DNA of 64,000 nt, from the NCBI RefSeq assembly GCF_963675905.1, contig NZ_OY780936.1, positions 1,054,001-1,118,000 of the forward strand. Reading direction: 5' to 3'. Origin of the DNA: an uncultured Bacteroides sp. Lineage in GTDB: Bacteria > Bacteroidota > Bacteroidia > Bacteroidales > Bacteroidaceae. The notes under the pieces were generated by a model. That model was not told the origin of the DNA. It ran no database searches and saw nothing but the letters and a program-made list of their open reading frames with translations. Both the position numbers and the translations under genes were made by a program. Below are positions 63,241-64,000 of the stretch, one piece after another. Position 1 is the stretch's first letter. Each line of letters opens with the position of its first letter.

Positions 63241-63633
63241 CTAAGCTAAAAAAGGAGGCGCACGATCTCCTCCTGAGCTAATAAAAACAGGTTCGCGATA
63301 AAGCTTATATTGAACCGTTATTGGATTTATATATCCCTCTAATCCTGTAATATTAGGATACAGGTAAAACAAGTTCGAAAGAAAACTAAGGTGAAAATCT
63401 GGATTAATTTGTGCAATCTCTCCCCGAGTATATTCATTCTGAATTTTATAAAGATGCGATTCATTTTTGCAGCAACCGCTACATTTTAGCATTCCCTTGC
63501 AGCAGGATTTTGCTTCATGACTGATGGAAATAGATACAAGCTTTGCTCCACAATAATGGCTGGAGATAGGTACACCTATGGTACTTATCATTAAAAGTAA
63601 AACAGCTATTATGTGAGTCAGTCTTTTTAGCAT
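63241..63633 (-). CDS. HYC_CC_PP family protein
   Basis: 130 aa, exported (MLKRLTHIIAVLLLMISTIG). It carries the hallmark HYC (SSHYCGAKL), CC pairs (SCCKGMLKCSGCCKNE) and the final PP (DRAPPFLA). These proteins occur beside copper-efflux genes in Bacteroidetes. The cysteine pairs probably bind metal; exact role unknown. It is first in the leftward copper operon, 168 bp ahead of cusA. Confidence 0.85.
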   Translation of the reverse strand: MLKRLTHIIAVLLLMISTIGVPISSHYCGAKLVSISISHEAKSCCKGMLKCSGCCKNESHLYKIQNEYTRGEIAQINPDFHLSFLSNLFYLYPNITGLEGYINPITVQYKLYREPVFISSGGDRAPPFLA

Positions 63634-63978
63634 ATGTCTTTAACCGATTTATTAATTTGCCTATTTTATAAGAAACAAGATAAATCTTCTTTTTGTTTAA
63701 AAACGTACATACTTATCAATGATACAAATGTATAAGTTATATAGAGAATATAAAATACCACAAATATGGTATTTTTGGCCTTCTAGATTTATTCCTCACG
63801 CAGGATATTCCTACTGCTTGCAACAATATATTTTTGTCCTAAAACAATATTGGTTATTTGGTGAATAGTTGTGCGATTATTAGTGAATGGGAAAATAAAT
63901 TCATAGGTATAGTTTGAAGTTAAAATAATTAACCTATCTTCGCGCCTCAATTTTAATATTACTCTTAAAACTAATTTT
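63634..63978. other. Intergenic region at the right edge
   Basis: 345 bp, no gene. It contains the divergent promoters of the copper operon and of the gene starting at 63979. TTGGTGAATAGTTGTGC (63858-63874) repeats a phrase at 38439-38455. Confidence 0.5.
63913..63942 (+). promoter_or_regulatory. Possible promoter of the gene at the right edge
   Basis: TTTG (63913-63916), 18 bp, TATCTTCG (63935-63942), followed 37 bp later by an ATG. Confidence 0.4.
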
Positions 63979-64000
63979 ATGGAAAAAGAAACAAAAAGAT
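63979..64000 (+). CDS. Start of a gene running out of the window
   Basis: ATG 63979 opens MEKETKR and continues past the end. Only seven codons are seen, so nothing can be said about the product. Confidence 0.4.

Overview
The window looks like a chromosomal segment of a Bacteroides-type bacterium (Bacteroidales). The evidence is direct. The DNA is AT-rich and ATG starts sit behind A-rich leaders. Several promoters fit the Bacteroidetes -33 TTTG / -7 TAnnTTTG pattern. Typical lineage genes are present: the 306-aa serA next to serC and a DUF1015 gene, a bamD - omega-like - DUF4293 cluster, a gliding-motility-type C-terminal domain, a HYC_CC_PP protein, and the DUF4248/HU/amidase set. Genus is an inference; I cannot name a species.

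Bases 1-31,000 are mostly conserved core genes: a MORN-repeat gene end, prs, a serine hydrolase, a DEAD-box helicase, a small membrane protein, serC-serA-DUF1015, an IMPACT-family protein, a flavin reductase, and a LacI regulator divergent from a four-gene sugar-oxidation operon (aldo/keto reductase, amidohydrolase, FucP-like symporter, zinc dehydrogenase; probably for L-fucose or L-galactose). Then come uvrB, paaK plus an ACT protein, bamD, omega, DUF4293, an outer-membrane barrel, a LysM protein, a T9SS-type protein, uvrA, ybaK, an FKBP isomerase and a peptide transporter.

Bases 31,000-55,700 are accessory. First comes a module of amidase, small membrane peptide, HU-like protein, DUF4248, DnaB and a winged-helix protein, with an 88-bp tandem repeat inside it. 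Next is a type VI-B CRISPR-Cas13b locus. It has a four-repeat mini-array, an intact 1,171-aa Cas13b with both HEPN motifs, and a main array of 16 repeats plus one degenerate repeat. No cas1, cas2, csx27 or csx28 is in the window. An IS982-type element (38925-39945, 7-bp target duplication) sits exactly between the -33 and -7 boxes of the inferred cas13b promoter. A second, uninterrupted copy of that promoter, with an orphan CRISPR repeat and a covarying terminator, lies at 46519-46714. It is followed by a four-gene operon ending in Septu-like PtuA/PtuB genes. Further right are a PQQ beta-propeller gene flanked by two broken pieces of a second copy, a umuDC-type SOS polymerase pair, and an ATPase-TOPRIM pair resembling PARIS/OLD-type defence systems.

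Bases 55,900-63,650 are a leftward copper/silver efflux operon: HYC_CC_PP protein, CusA, CusC, CusB and a secreted HMA protein. A new gene begins at the right edge. In short, a core chromosome is interrupted by a roughly 25-kb defence and mobile-element island whose pieces (Cas13b, Septu-like, ATPase-TOPRIM, SOS polymerase) have been duplicated, broken and rearranged.
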